Source: JACROF01 sp964533055
GTDB lineage: Bacteria; Patescibacteriota; Microgenomatia; Levybacterales; UBA12049
Direction of reading: 5' to 3'
Length of the DNA stretch: 64,000 nt
NCBI GenBank assembly: GCA_964533055.1
Contig: CAZHKZ010000002.1
Span: forward strand, 29,124-93,123
The translations under genes and the position numbers were made by a program. A model generated the notes under the pieces. That model ran no database searches and was not told the origin of the DNA. It saw nothing but the letters and a program-made list of their open reading frames with translations. Below, in pieces: positions 29,377 through 39,121 of this stretch; within the stretch, counting starts at the first letter, position 1; each line of letters opens with the position of its first letter.

Positions 29377-32300
29377 AAATATTAAAATTTGCAAAGAATA
29401 ATGTTTTTCTGTTACTCACTCTTTTTCTTTTGGCATTTATACCTCTCTACCCAAAGCTTCCATTAGTTGATATCACTAATACATGGGTGTATATTCGTAT
29501 TGAGGATGTGCTAGTTGCGCTTACTTGGATCACCTTTTTTATTCTATTTTGGCGTAAAAAGGCTACTCTCAAGACTCCGTTAACGTATCCAATTCTTATA
29601 TTCTGGGCAGTTGGAGCGCTTGCAACAATTCATGGTGTTATCTTTCTCTTCCCGAAGATCTCAGGACTTTTCCCACACTTGGCTCTCCTTAATTTCCTGC
29701 GAAGAGTTGAGTACCTTTCGGTCTTTTTTCTTGCTTTTAATGCAATGAGAAATAAAAAGTTTGTGACACCACTTATCTTCACCCTGGCTATTACGATGAT
29801 TGGGGTCTTTATTTATGGTGTTGGGCAGAAATTCTTGGCCTTTCCAGCATTCTTGACCATGAACGAAGAGTTCGCAAAGGGAATTCCGCTGCGACTATCT
29901 CAAGCAGCACGTATTCCATCTACCTTTGGTGGTCATTATGATCTTGCTGCTTACCTTACACTCCTTATTCCAATTATGGGTGCTATGGTTTTTGGCTTTA
30001 AGAGTTGGTATGCAAAGATATTTTTTCTATTAACTTCAGTGAGCGGTCTTATCTTGCTCCTCATGACTGCTTCTCGCGTCTCCTATGGCGTATATCTTGT
30101 CTCAATTGTCTTCCTCCTTGTGCTTCAAAAGGGAAAAAAATTCATTATCCCAGTTGTAATATTAAGTCTTTTATTAATGAGATCATTTGATGGCATTTCT
30201 CAGAGATTTGCAAGTACATTTCAGCAGGTTGACCTCGCAGTTGATTCAAGAACTGGCAAAGCAATAGGTGTTATCTCACAAGGCGGTCAAGATACGGGTA
30301 AGATCGTGATTGAAGATAAAGAATCAACTGGTGAAAGTCTTCCACAGGGCTCAAAATACATCAATTTCCCAAGCACATCAGGTAAACAGTTTGAATCAGA
30401 GATCCTCTTTAAAAAATTAGGGAGCAATGGTCAGGAAGGAATGATTATTAGTAAGACAGGGACTATCATCGTGAAGAAGGCATTTGCTTATGACGTTTCA
30501 TTTACGACTCGCTTCCAGGGTGAATGGCCACGAGCAATTGAAGCACTTCAGCGCAATCTACTACTGGGAAGTGGTTATTCATCCATCAATCTAGCAACTG
30601 ACAATAATTATCTGCGCATGCTCGGTGAGACAGGGATACTTGGATTTGGTGCTTTTATCATGATCTTTGTTATCGCGACTATTTATGCATGGCGAGTTCT
30701 CCCATCCATAACTGATCGAAAGACAAGAAGTCTTGTTTATGGGGTGATGGCTGGCGTATTGGCGCTCTCTCTGAATGCTGTTCTAATTGATGTATTTGAG
30801 GCATCGAAAGTTGCTTTTGTTCTCTGGCTGATAATGGGTTCGACTCTGGGACTTGTCCATCTGTATCAAGAAAAAGCTGTAAATTATGGTAAAGAGCTGC
30901 TTCGCATCATTACATCAATTCCAGTTCTGGTCGCAGGAATTGCAATCTCAGGATCAATTATATTTTGGTCAATGATCTCGAATTATTTTGTTGGAGACGA
31001 CTTTACTTGGCTTCGTTGGGCAGCAGATTGCTCATCTCTTGTTTCACAAGGTGGGCCAAAAGTTTGTGGTTCATTAATTGAGACTATTTTGAGCTTTTTT
31101 ACTCATTCTCAGGGATTTTTCTATCGACCTGGAACGAAGACATTTTTCTATCTGATGTACCCATTGTTTGAATTATTCCCAACACCATATCATGTTGTCT
31201 CCCTAATGCTTCATCTTATAAGCACATCTTTACTTTTTTTCATCTTTAAAAAGATTTTAGGCAGTAAATTATGGGCATTTGCTGGAGCACTTCTATTTAT
31301 GGTCCTAAGTGTTCACGCAGAGTCAATTTACTGGGTCTCAGTTACGGGGCATATGATAACAGCCGTACTTATCTTACTTGCACTGCTTGCATATATGTAT
31401 TGGATGGAGACGAAGAATCATCTCCTCTTTATACTGGCATGGATAAGCGTGCTTGTCTCTACCTTCTTTCATGAATATGGAGCGATGGGCTCATTAATTC
31501 TTATCGCCTACGATATATTTAATTCACAAAAAATTACTTTTAAGAATGTTTTAAAGAGGTGGCATTACCTTGTGCTTCTGGCTCCGATTGTCATCTACGC
31601 AGTCCTTCGGACTAATGCATCTAGCTTCGTAACAGGGGGAGATTATTCGTATAGCTTGACAAATCTTCCATTTAATTTTGCCGGTAATTTAGCAGGTTAT
31701 TTCTTTGCGACGATTATTGGACCGGTCTTCAATCCTATTTATACAGCTGTGAGAATGTACGCAAATTCACATATTCCAGTAGCAGTATTAGCGATGGTAG
31801 CTATCCTAATCGGGGCTATATCACTCTTTTTAAGGGCAAAGAATGTGAGGGAGCATCTTTTTGATAAGCAGATCTTATTTGCACTTACATTCTTTGTTGT
31901 AGGACTAATTCCATTCTTAGGTTTGGGCAATCTTTCTGATAGATATGTTTATCTTGCCTCGGTAGGCCTAGTACTTGCTGTGATTATTATTCTTAAAAAG
32001 ACGCTTAATATGAAAAGTAGAAATGTAGTTGTTGGTGCAGTCGTATTAGGTATTATCTACGGCTTTACCCAGATCTTTCAGCTTTTTTCAATTAATTCTG
32101 ATTGGAGACAGGCAGGGAGAACATCAAATAACGCGCTCGTCGCATTATCATATGCGTATGCTAATACCGGCGCTCTTTCCTCAAAGCCAATATTCTATTT
32201 TGTAAATGTCCCGATTAAGTATGGCGATGCTTGGGTGTTCCCCGTTGGGCTTCAGGATGCGCTGTGGTTTTCTTTTCAAAATACGCCATTGGTGATTGTG

Positions 32301-32486
32301 CAAACTCAAGATGAAGCATCAGCTATGGAGCATGCCAAAAATGATACAGAGAATGTTCATGTGTTTAAATTTGAGAGTAATGGTGATTTGCTAGAGTTGA
32401 AAATCCCTGTAATTCCGGCTCCAATTAAATCGGGGCTAACTCCTACTCCAAAAACATCGGTAAAGTCAAAAACATCTGTTAAGTAG
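29373..32486 (+). CDS. O-antigen ligase/polymerase domain fused to a GT-C-like domain
   Basis: The 1037-residue protein holds two membrane modules. Residues 1-480 look like the Wzy/WaaL (O-antigen ligase) family, with RIPSTFGGHYDLAAYL and TASRVSYGVYLVS, and a large outer loop near 275-385. Residues from about 515 onward form a second polytopic module starting with VGDDFTW (Asp542-Asp543), the acidic first loop of GT-C-like proteins, followed by YRPGTKTF and a C-terminal soluble tail. The ligase part would polymerise or transfer the flipped glycan, the second could add sugars outside. No stop or overlap splits the reading frame. Confidence 0.75.
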   Translation: MKILKFAKNNVFLLLTLFLLAFIPLYPKLPLVDITNTWVYIRIEDVLVALTWITFFILFWRKKATLKTPLTYPILIFWAVGALATIHGVIFLFPKISGLFPHLALLNFLRRVEYLSVFFLAFNAMRNKKFVTPLIFTLAITMIGVFIYGVGQKFLAFPAFLTMNEEFAKGIPLRLSQAARIPSTFGGHYDLAAYLTLLIPIMGAMVFGFKSWYAKIFFLLTSVSGLILLLMTASRVSYGVYLVSIVFLLVLQKGKKFIIPVVILSLLLMRSFDGISQRFASTFQQVDLAVDSRTGKAIGVISQGGQDTGKIVIEDKESTGESLPQGSKYINFPSTSGKQFESEILFKKLGSNGQEGMIISKTGTIIVKKAFAYDVSFTTRFQGEWPRAIEALQRNLLLGSGYSSINLATDNNYLRMLGETGILGFGAFIMIFVIATIYAWRVLPSITDRKTRSLVYGVMAGVLALSLNAVLIDVFEASKVAFVLWLIMGSTLGLVHLYQEKAVNYGKELLRIITSIPVLVAGIAISGSIIFWSMISNYFVGDDFTWLRWAADCSSLVSQGGPKVCGSLIETILSFFTHSQGFFYRPGTKTFFYLMYPLFELFPTPYHVVSLMLHLISTSLLFFIFKKILGSKLWAFAGALLFMVLSVHAESIYWVSVTGHMITAVLILLALLAYMYWMETKNHLLFILAWISVLVSTFFHEYGAMGSLILIAYDIFNSQKITFKNVLKRWHYLVLLAPIVIYAVLRTNASSFVTGGDYSYSLTNLPFNFAGNLAGYFFATIIGPVFNPIYTAVRMYANSHIPVAVLAMVAILIGAISLFLRAKNVREHLFDKQILFALTFFVVGLIPFLGLGNLSDRYVYLASVGLVLAVIIILKKTLNMKSRNVVVGAVVLGIIYGFTQIFQLFSINSDWRQAGRTSNNALVALSYAYANTGALSSKPIFYFVNVPIKYGDAWVFPVGLQDALWFSFQNTPLVIVQTQDEASAMEHAKNDTENVHVFKFESNGDLLELKIPVIPAPIKSGLTPTPKTSVKSKTSVK

Positions 32487-32492
32487 CATCCT

Positions 32493-33950
32493 ATGTTTGG
32501 TAAAGATAAATACACATTTCTCCTCCTTGTAATATTGATTGGCTGTATCTGCATTAGACTTTTTAGATTTAATGGTCCAATTGCTGACTGGCATAGTTGG
32601 AGACAGGCTGATACCTCATCTGTCTCTCGAACTTTCATCAATGAAGGATATGATCTTCTCCATCCAAAGTTTCATGACATATCTAATGTTGCTTCAAAAC
32701 TTGATAACCCAAATGGATATAGATTTGTTGAGTTTCCAATTTACAATGTTCTTCAAGCAGGTCTGACTCAATTTATTGGTATTCTTACTCTTGAGGAATG
32801 GGGGAGGATGATTAGCATCATTTCATCCGTATTGAGCACCTATATTCTTTATAAATTAGTTAGTAAATATACCAATAAAACTGCGGGGCTTTTTACTGCT
32901 TATTTCTATGCATTTATTCCCTTTAATGTTTATTATGGACGTACCATTTTGCCGGATCCATCAATGGTTTCGACCTCACTACTTGCGATCTACCTTTTTG
33001 ATCTTTATTTGAAAAATAAGAGAGGTAAGTATCTTTTACTTGCTGGAGTGAGCGCATCGCTCTCGCTTCTTCTTAAGCCGTATGCGATTTTTTTTCTGGT
33101 TCCTCTGCCAGTCATGGCAATTTACACTTATAAGCTCGCGATCTTTAAGCAATGGAAGATCATTCTTGTCGGTATTTTTACAGTTATACCATTAATTCTC
33201 TGGAGGCAGTGGATGGTGCAATTCCCCGAGGGTATTCCAACAAATCAGTGGCTATTGAATGGAAATGGAATACGATTTAGACCCTCATTTCTCCGTTGGA
33301 TGCTCTATGAAAGACTAACCAAGCTTATCTTAGGCTATTTCCTAGCCCCTATTCTCTTGCTGGGCGCATATAAGGTTTTTAAAGAGAAAGCATTTATGCT
33401 TTATTCATCAATTGTGCTTGGTGCTGCTCTCTATGTCGTAACGTTTGCGACTGGGAATGTGCAGCATGACTATTATCAAATACTTATTATGCCAAGCGTT
33501 GCATTACTCCTAGGTCTTGGCGCATATCTTCTCAGTCAGAAAATTAGTGCTTGGTTGCCTTTACATTTGCGTAAGCATAATCCATATTTCGGAGTCCTTT
33601 TTATTCTCCTGATAAGTCTGATGAGTATGGGGCATTCCTGGATGAGCGTTAAGGAGTATTTTAATATCAATAATCGAGCGATCATAACTGCTGGGGAGGC
33701 AGTGGATCGATTAACACCAAAAGATGCTCGTATTATAGCGCTCTACAATGGTGACACTTCATTTCTTTATCAAACAAAGAGAAAGGGTTGGGCGTCTCAG
33801 CAGAGTTCACTCCCGGAGATGATTAAGCTCGGCGCTTCATACTTGGTGATTACGAATCCAAATGGGTCTGATTATAATTTTTCTAAAGAATATCAAGCAG
33901 TAGTTTCAAATAAGACATTTCTTTTAGTAGATCTAAAAAAGCCATTATGA
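32493..33950 (+). CDS. GT39/PMT-like membrane glycosyltransferase
   Basis: This 485-residue polytopic protein has the first-loop motif ADWHSWRQAD (residues 31-40), common in bacterial PMT_2-type enzymes, followed by FVEFPIYN about 50 residues later and some ten membrane segments. The C-terminal tail of about 70 residues is soluble. Role: transfer of a sugar from a polyprenyl-phosphate donor at the outer membrane face. Coupled to the next gene by ATGA. Confidence 0.82.
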   Translation: MFGKDKYTFLLLVILIGCICIRLFRFNGPIADWHSWRQADTSSVSRTFINEGYDLLHPKFHDISNVASKLDNPNGYRFVEFPIYNVLQAGLTQFIGILTLEEWGRMISIISSVLSTYILYKLVSKYTNKTAGLFTAYFYAFIPFNVYYGRTILPDPSMVSTSLLAIYLFDLYLKNKRGKYLLLAGVSASLSLLLKPYAIFFLVPLPVMAIYTYKLAIFKQWKIILVGIFTVIPLILWRQWMVQFPEGIPTNQWLLNGNGIRFRPSFLRWMLYERLTKLILGYFLAPILLLGAYKVFKEKAFMLYSSIVLGAALYVVTFATGNVQHDYYQILIMPSVALLLGLGAYLLSQKISAWLPLHLRKHNPYFGVLFILLISLMSMGHSWMSVKEYFNINNRAIITAGEAVDRLTPKDARIIALYNGDTSFLYQTKRKGWASQQSSLPEMIKLGASYLVITNPNGSDYNFSKEYQAVVSNKTFLLVDLKKPL

Positions 33951-35131
33951 AAATTCTAATAGTTTCATCATATCTTCCGTACCCTCTGCTAAATGGTGGC
34001 AATATTCGTCTTTACAATATTATTAAATCTTTAGGTGACAAACACGAAATAACTCTTGTGTGTGAAAAAAGAGAGGCACAAACTCAAGATGACATAAGAG
34101 AGGTCGAAAAGATCTGTAAAAAAGTTATAACAGTAAAGCGCAATAAGCAGTGGAGTATAACTAATGTTCTTAAGTCTGGATTTTCGTCAATTCCTTTTCT
34201 TGTACAAGGGCATACCTCTAAGGAGTTCCAGGATGCCATTTCTGCAGAGCTTGATGCCGGTGGATTTGATTTGATTCATGTCGAGACATTTTATGTCATG
34301 CAAAATGTTCCAGATTTCGCGCTCCCAATTGTGCTTGTTGAGCATAATATCGAGTACTTAGTCTATGAGAGATTTATGCAAAAAGTACCATTTATTCTTA
34401 AGCCATTTTTAGCAATTGATATTAACAAAATTAAAAAAATTGAGATGGCTTTCTGGAATCAGGCGAAAATAATTGCAACTGTTTCGGATCAAGAAAGAAA
34501 AATCATTGATAAGAATAATTGTTATGTTGTGGCAAACGGTGTTGATACAAAGCAGTTTGCTAAAAAAACAATTGATAAAGATTTTGCAAAAAAACAAAAG
34601 AAAGTCTTATTTATTGGTGACTATGCATGGTTGCAAAATAGCGACGCGGCACGTTATATCATTGAGGAAGTGTGGCCATTCCTCAGTTCTCAGGGAGATT
34701 TATCACTTTGGATAGTGGGGCGCAATATGCCTCAAAGCCTTAAGGATCTTGGTAGGGGTGATAAGAGAATTTTTTTTGATGACAAGAATACTTCATCTGC
34801 TTCTGATATTTTTACAGAGGCAGATCTTCTTCTTGCTCCAATTCGAGTTGGAGGGGGTACAAGCTATAAGATTATTGAATCAATGGCAGTTGGAACGCCT
34901 GTGGTTACGACTAGCTTGGGCCATGAAGGGATTGATGTTCAGAAGGATAGAGATATTCTAGTTGCAGATGATCCAGAGTCGTTGTCGCGAACAGTTAGTG
35001 ATATTCTCTCAGATGAGGAGAGCTATCGAAAGCTCTCCAGTAATTCACGAAAAGCCGTTGAGAGTATTTATGATTGGTCCGTTATTGCAAAGAAAATGGA
35101 TGAGGTCTACCAGAAGGCGGTGGGGAAGTAG
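33947..35131 (+). CDS. GT4-family glycosyltransferase
   Basis: The 394-residue protein begins MKILIVSSYLPYPLLNGGNI, the pattern of the exopolysaccharide-linked GT4 subgroup related to Stp1. It has VEHNIEY mid N-domain, the donor loop GDYAWLQN, and a variant C-terminal signature APIRVGGGTSYKIIESMAVG in which the first Glu of EX7E is replaced, as is usual in this subgroup. Its stop and the next start overlap by one base (TAGTG). Confidence 0.82.
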   Translation: MKILIVSSYLPYPLLNGGNIRLYNIIKSLGDKHEITLVCEKREAQTQDDIREVEKICKKVITVKRNKQWSITNVLKSGFSSIPFLVQGHTSKEFQDAISAELDAGGFDLIHVETFYVMQNVPDFALPIVLVEHNIEYLVYERFMQKVPFILKPFLAIDINKIKKIEMAFWNQAKIIATVSDQERKIIDKNNCYVVANGVDTKQFAKKTIDKDFAKKQKKVLFIGDYAWLQNSDAARYIIEEVWPFLSSQGDLSLWIVGRNMPQSLKDLGRGDKRIFFDDKNTSSASDIFTEADLLLAPIRVGGGTSYKIIESMAVGTPVVTTSLGHEGIDVQKDRDILVADDPESLSRTVSDILSDEESYRKLSSNSRKAVESIYDWSVIAKKMDEVYQKAVGK

Positions 35132-36252
35132 TGAGAATAGGGATTGATGCTCGTTTTTGGAATGAAACCGGTGTGGGTCGCTATATTCAAAACCTTGTTG
35201 CCAATATCATTATTCTTGATAAGTCAAATGACTATGTGTTGTTTGTTCGATCTCAAGATCTCGCAAAAGTACAACTATTTACAAAGAATTCGAATTTCAC
35301 ATGCATTCCGGTAGATATTCCGTGGCACTCTTTAAAAGAGCAAACGCAATTTACGTCAATCATTAAGGAGCAAAAAGTTGACCTCATGCACTTTCCTTAT
35401 TTCTCAGTACCAATTAGCTTCAATGCTCCATTTATTATCACAATTCATGATCTTATTCTGCATCACTTCCCAACAGGTGAGGCAAGTACACTATTTTTGC
35501 CACTCTATTATGCAAAATGGCTTGGGTATAAATTAGTGATTGCATCAGCTGCGAGAAGGGCATTGCATGTATTAACAGTCTCGAATGCGACAAAGGATGA
35601 GATAATTGATCATCTCGGAATTAAGAACGAGAAAATAAGCGTGATCTATGAAGGAGTGGATAGCCAGCTTTCATCCGTATCTTTGAAATCTCAAACAACA
35701 AAACCGGAAAAATATTTTCTCCATGTAGGTAATGTCTATCCTCATAAAGATCCGAAAGTTCTTGTTGATGCATTCTCAAAACTTAATGATGAGGCAGTCT
35801 CCCTTATATTTGTTGGCAAACAAGATCACTTTATGAAGAAATTAGAGGAGTATGTTAGAAAAAAGCATCTTAAAAATATTGTGTTCAAAGGATTTGTGCC
35901 TGATGTTGAATTGGCAAATATGTATAGAAATGCACTTGCTACTGTAGTTAGTTCAAAAATGGAGGGGTTTGGTCTTCCTGCTGTGGAAGCGATGATAAAT
36001 ACATGCCTTGTTGTTTCATCAGACATCCCTTCATTGCGTGAGGTTACGAAAGGTAATGCACTGTTTTTTAAGCAAGGTGATGTGGAAGGCTTGAGTCAGC
36101 TCTTACTTACTCTTGCTAAGGATGAGCAAAACAAGTATGCTTCCCAAAAGATAGACGCAGAAAAAATCGCAAAGGAATATTCATGGGAGAGAATGGCAAA
36201 GGAGACTATAGCTCAATATGAAGGTTGCAATCGTATACGACAGGATAAATAA
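35131..36252 (+). CDS. GT4-family glycosyltransferase
   Basis: The start is GTG at 35131, sharing one base with the previous stop. The 373-residue enzyme has RIGIDARFWNETGVGRYI, HDLILHHFP, the donor loop GNVYPHKDP, and the EGFGLPAVEA motif with the EX7E pair. It is most like mannosyltransferases of the MtfB type. The last 35 bases overlap the next gene, an unusually long overlap for this locus. Confidence 0.86.
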   Translation: MRIGIDARFWNETGVGRYIQNLVANIIILDKSNDYVLFVRSQDLAKVQLFTKNSNFTCIPVDIPWHSLKEQTQFTSIIKEQKVDLMHFPYFSVPISFNAPFIITIHDLILHHFPTGEASTLFLPLYYAKWLGYKLVIASAARRALHVLTVSNATKDEIIDHLGIKNEKISVIYEGVDSQLSSVSLKSQTTKPEKYFLHVGNVYPHKDPKVLVDAFSKLNDEAVSLIFVGKQDHFMKKLEEYVRKKHLKNIVFKGFVPDVELANMYRNALATVVSSKMEGFGLPAVEAMINTCLVVSSDIPSLREVTKGNALFFKQGDVEGLSQLLLTLAKDEQNKYASQKIDAEKIAKEYSWERMAKETIAQYEGCNRIRQDK

Positions 36253-37312
36253 ATGGGGAGGTGCTGAACGAGTCCTCCTTGCTCTTCACGAGCTTTTTCC
36301 GAATGCACCACTCTTCACCTCAGTCTACTACAAAGAGAAGGCAGCATGGGCAAAAGATTTTGAAATTAGGCCATCTTTCCTCCAGAATTTTCCATTTGCC
36401 AAGGGTGGACACGAGCTTTATCCGATACTTATGCCACAGGTATTTGAATCATTTGATTTTGCAGAATATGATGTTGTGATTTCGGTGACTAGTGAGGCGG
36501 CGAAGGGAATTATCACCAAGCCAGGCACGTTGCATATTTGTTATTGTCTGACTCCAACTCGGTATCTTTGGAGTGGATATGATCAATATTTCCAAACTCC
36601 ACTTGTTAGGTTTTTATCCTATCCATTTGTGAGATATCTGAGGATGTGGGAAAAAATTGCAGCCAATAGGCCTGATATTTTTGTTGCTATCTCACATGAG
36701 GTTCAAAACAGGATTAAGAGGTACTATCAAAGAGATTCTGCTGTAATTTATCCACCAGTAAGTCTCTTCGAGAGATATACACATTTAAGGCGAAAGCAAG
36801 GCGAGTATTATTTGGTTGTCTCAAGACTTGTGCCATATAAAAAAGTCGAACTAGCAATTAAGGCATGTAATACCCTAAAAAGAGATCTAGTTATTGTTGG
36901 TGTAGGTAGTGAGATGACTAGGCTTAAGAGGATAGCGGGCCCAACAGTGACCTTCAAAGGCTCGCTAACTGATGATGAGCTAGCAAATGTTTATGTAGGT
37001 GCAAAAGCAGTTATTTTCCCAGGTTTTGAGGATTTTGGTATTGTGATGGGAGAGGCTCTGGGTTTTGGTAAGCCAGTAATTGCGTACAAAAAAGGTGGGG
37101 CACTTGACCTCATCAAAGACAAGAAGACAGGAATTCTTTTTCAAGACCAGACGATTAAGTCCCTGACTCAGGCAATTCTGAATTTTGAAAAGACAGTTTT
37201 TCATACAAAAGTTCTTGAAAGTGAAGCTAAACATTTCTCAAAGAAAGTATTTAAGGACTCAATCTCATTACTTATCGATCAGGCTTTGCAAAAGACAAGT
37301 TTCATACTATAA
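36218..37312 (+). CDS. GT4 glycosyltransferase, WbaZ-like mannosyltransferase
   Basis: The 364-residue protein begins MKVAIVYDRINKWGGAERV, with LHICYCLTPTRYLWSGYD in the N-domain; both are typical of WbaZ-like mannosyltransferases. The C-domain has RLVPYKKVE and the modified signature FPGFEDFGIVMGEALGFG in place of EGFGLPVLEA, as in that subgroup. The GDP-mannose pyrophosphorylase gene follows directly, supporting GDP-mannose as donor. Confidence 0.86.
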   Translation: MKVAIVYDRINKWGGAERVLLALHELFPNAPLFTSVYYKEKAAWAKDFEIRPSFLQNFPFAKGGHELYPILMPQVFESFDFAEYDVVISVTSEAAKGIITKPGTLHICYCLTPTRYLWSGYDQYFQTPLVRFLSYPFVRYLRMWEKIAANRPDIFVAISHEVQNRIKRYYQRDSAVIYPPVSLFERYTHLRRKQGEYYLVVSRLVPYKKVELAIKACNTLKRDLVIVGVGSEMTRLKRIAGPTVTFKGSLTDDELANVYVGAKAVIFPGFEDFGIVMGEALGFGKPVIAYKKGGALDLIKDKKTGILFQDQTIKSLTQAILNFEKTVFHTKVLESEAKHFSKKVFKDSISLLIDQALQKTSFIL

Positions 37313-37313
37313 T
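37308..37313 (+). promoter_or_regulatory. -10 box upstream of manC
   Basis: A perfect TATAAT lies 12 bases before the ATG at 37326, partly inside the end of the preceding gene. No clear -35 box or ribosome site is present. Confidence 0.5.
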
Positions 37314-37325
37314 AATTTTAATCGT

Positions 37326-38411
37326 ATGAAAGTTGTGCTTTTTGCAGGGGGAGTAGGATCAAGACTCTGGCCACTCTCAAGAAAAAATTCTCCTAAACAG
37401 TTCGGGAATATCATTGGTGACAAATCGATGCTTCAGATTGCAGTTCAGAAACTTTTCCCCACATTTGAATGGTCGGACGTTTTTATCTCTACAGGCAAGC
37501 AGTATGCACAAACTGTGCGTGAACAATTATCACAGCTGCCAGCAGAGAATGTTATCGTTGAGCCAGAGATGCGAGATGTCGGTCCAGCGGTCGGACTCAT
37601 TACCGCCCTCTTTGTCAAGAGTGATCCAAATGAGCCCATTGCTTTGCTTTGGGGAAGTGATCATCTAGTACGCGAAGAGGAGTTATTCCGAAAACTCTTA
37701 AAGACAGCAGAGGGAATTGTGAAGCAAGACGGACAGAGAATAGTATTTTTGGCACAAAAGCCACGATTTGCAAATCAGAATTTGGGATACATAGAGTTCT
37801 CAGATCAAGTTGACTCTGTTGATGGTATTTCAGTTTATAAATTCTCCAATCTTCATTACAGGCCTGAGCTTGAAAAGGCAAAAGAATGGGTTAAAGACGG
37901 CAAGCATTCCTGGAATCTTGGATATTTCGTTACGACTCCTTCGTATCTCTGGAAGTTATTTGAGGAATTCTCGCCAGATCTTTTTGAAAAGCTTAAAAAA
38001 ATTCATGATGCAATTGGGACCCCAGATTATCAAAGAGTTCTTGAAGTAGTCTACCCAAGTGTTGAAAAGATCTCATTTGATAATGCAATTCTTGAGAAGA
38101 TGGATCCAAATTCAGGCTTTGTGCTTTCAGAGGATTTGGGATGGAGCGATGTGGGGGCGTGGGAGGCACTTAAAGAGGCATTATCGGATACAGAGGAAGA
38201 GAATGTTACAAAAGGAAATGTTCTTATCGAGAATACTCAGGACTCACTCGTTTTTAACTATAATGAACAGCTTGTAGTCGGAATTGATTTGCAAGGGATG
38301 GTAGTTGTAAATACAGGCGATGTTCTGTTGATCTGTCCAAAAGACTCAGTCCCCAAGATAAAAGAGATCGTGAGTAAGCTCTCAGGAACAAAACACGAAC
38401 ATCTTGCATGA
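37326..38411 (+). CDS. manC: Mannose-1-phosphate guanylyltransferase
   Basis: I place the start at ATG 37326: the protein then begins MKVVLFAGGVGSRLWPLSR, the nucleotide-binding signature. An upstream ATG at 37185 in the same frame would add 47 unrelated residues overlapping the previous gene. The 361-residue enzyme has NSPKQF, a WGSDHLV version of the usual PADH motif, WNLGYF, and WSDVGAWEAL. It makes GDP-mannose from GTP and mannose-1-phosphate. The phosphomannose isomerase domain seen in many longer ManC/AlgA proteins is absent. Confidence 0.9.
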   Translation: MKVVLFAGGVGSRLWPLSRKNSPKQFGNIIGDKSMLQIAVQKLFPTFEWSDVFISTGKQYAQTVREQLSQLPAENVIVEPEMRDVGPAVGLITALFVKSDPNEPIALLWGSDHLVREEELFRKLLKTAEGIVKQDGQRIVFLAQKPRFANQNLGYIEFSDQVDSVDGISVYKFSNLHYRPELEKAKEWVKDGKHSWNLGYFVTTPSYLWKLFEEFSPDLFEKLKKIHDAIGTPDYQRVLEVVYPSVEKISFDNAILEKMDPNSGFVLSEDLGWSDVGAWEALKEALSDTEEENVTKGNVLIENTQDSLVFNYNEQLVVGIDLQGMVVVNTGDVLLICPKDSVPKIKEIVSKLSGTKHEHLA

Positions 38412-38412
38412 C

Positions 38413-39078
38413 ATGCCTTATAAAGAAATCAAAAAAAGTAAAGGCTATGAGTTAATCAAGAGACTCCTTGATATTGTTTCATCTTTTTTTCTTCTCCTTT
38501 TTTTCTCTCCAATTATCATCATTGTTGCAATTGCAATAAAGCTTGATTCGCCAGGTCCTATTTTTGCTGATACCCCTCAGAGAGTCGGGAGAAATGGGAA
38601 GTTATTCAAAATGTTTAAATTCAGATCAATGATACAAAATGCACATAACCTTTTGCGTGAAGATCCAGAGTTTGCCCTTCTTTATGAGCAATATAAGAAA
38701 GGTAGCTATAAGTTAAAGAGTGATCCGCGCATCACTCATGTTGGTAAATTTATTAGAAAACATTCACTAGATGAGGTGCCGCAGTTTCTTAACGTACTTC
38801 GAGGCGATATGAGCCTTGTTGGTCCTCGGGCATATTACCCAGACGAACTTGTTGAGCAGCAGAAGAACTATCCTGACACACAAGATGCTGTAAAGATTGT
38901 GCTCTCAGTTAAGCCTGGAATTACCGGGTATTGGCAGGTTTCTGGAAGAAGTGATATTAACTTCGATAAGAGAATAGAGATGGACGCAGACTATGTAAAA
39001 AAAAGATCAATTGTTTTTGACATATTCTTAATGGCAAAGTCACCATGGGCAATGCTAACTGGTAAGGGTGCGCTCTAG
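38413..39078 (+). CDS. Initiating phosphoglycosyl transferase (WcaJ/RfbP/EpsL type)
   Basis: Start taken as ATG 38413, one base after the manC stop; a TTG at 38404 is in frame. The 221-residue protein has one N-terminal membrane helix, then KLDSPGPIF, the KMFKFRSM basic motif, HSLDEVPQF with the Asp-Glu pair, RGDMSLVGPR, and PGITGYWQVSGR. These are the hallmarks of the bacterial sugar transferase family that loads a sugar phosphate onto undecaprenyl phosphate, the first step of glycan assembly. The long N-terminal region of WcaJ is missing, so it is the short form. It closes the glycan locus. Confidence 0.9.
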   Translation: MPYKEIKKSKGYELIKRLLDIVSSFFLLLFFSPIIIIVAIAIKLDSPGPIFADTPQRVGRNGKLFKMFKFRSMIQNAHNLLREDPEFALLYEQYKKGSYKLKSDPRITHVGKFIRKHSLDEVPQFLNVLRGDMSLVGPRAYYPDELVEQQKNYPDTQDAVKIVLSVKPGITGYWQVSGRSDINFDKRIEMDADYVKKRSIVFDIFLMAKSPWAMLTGKGAL

Positions 39079-39084
39079 AAAAAT

Positions 39085-39114
39085 TTGACAACAAAGAGCT
39101 CCCTCTCGTATCAT
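39085..39114 (+). promoter_or_regulatory. Promoter of the DUF4012 gene
   Basis: A perfect -35 TTGACA (39085-39090), an 18-base spacer, and a -10 TATCAT (39109-39114). The ATG at 39122 is 7 bases past the -10 box, so the transcript would be leaderless. Confidence 0.7.
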
Positions 39115-39121
39115 TATACGT

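Noticed and set aside
37185..37325. A longer manC starting at 37185
   Set aside because: The 47 extra residues lie within the previous gene, look unlike any ManC, and the nucleotide-binding signature begins exactly at the ATG at 37326.
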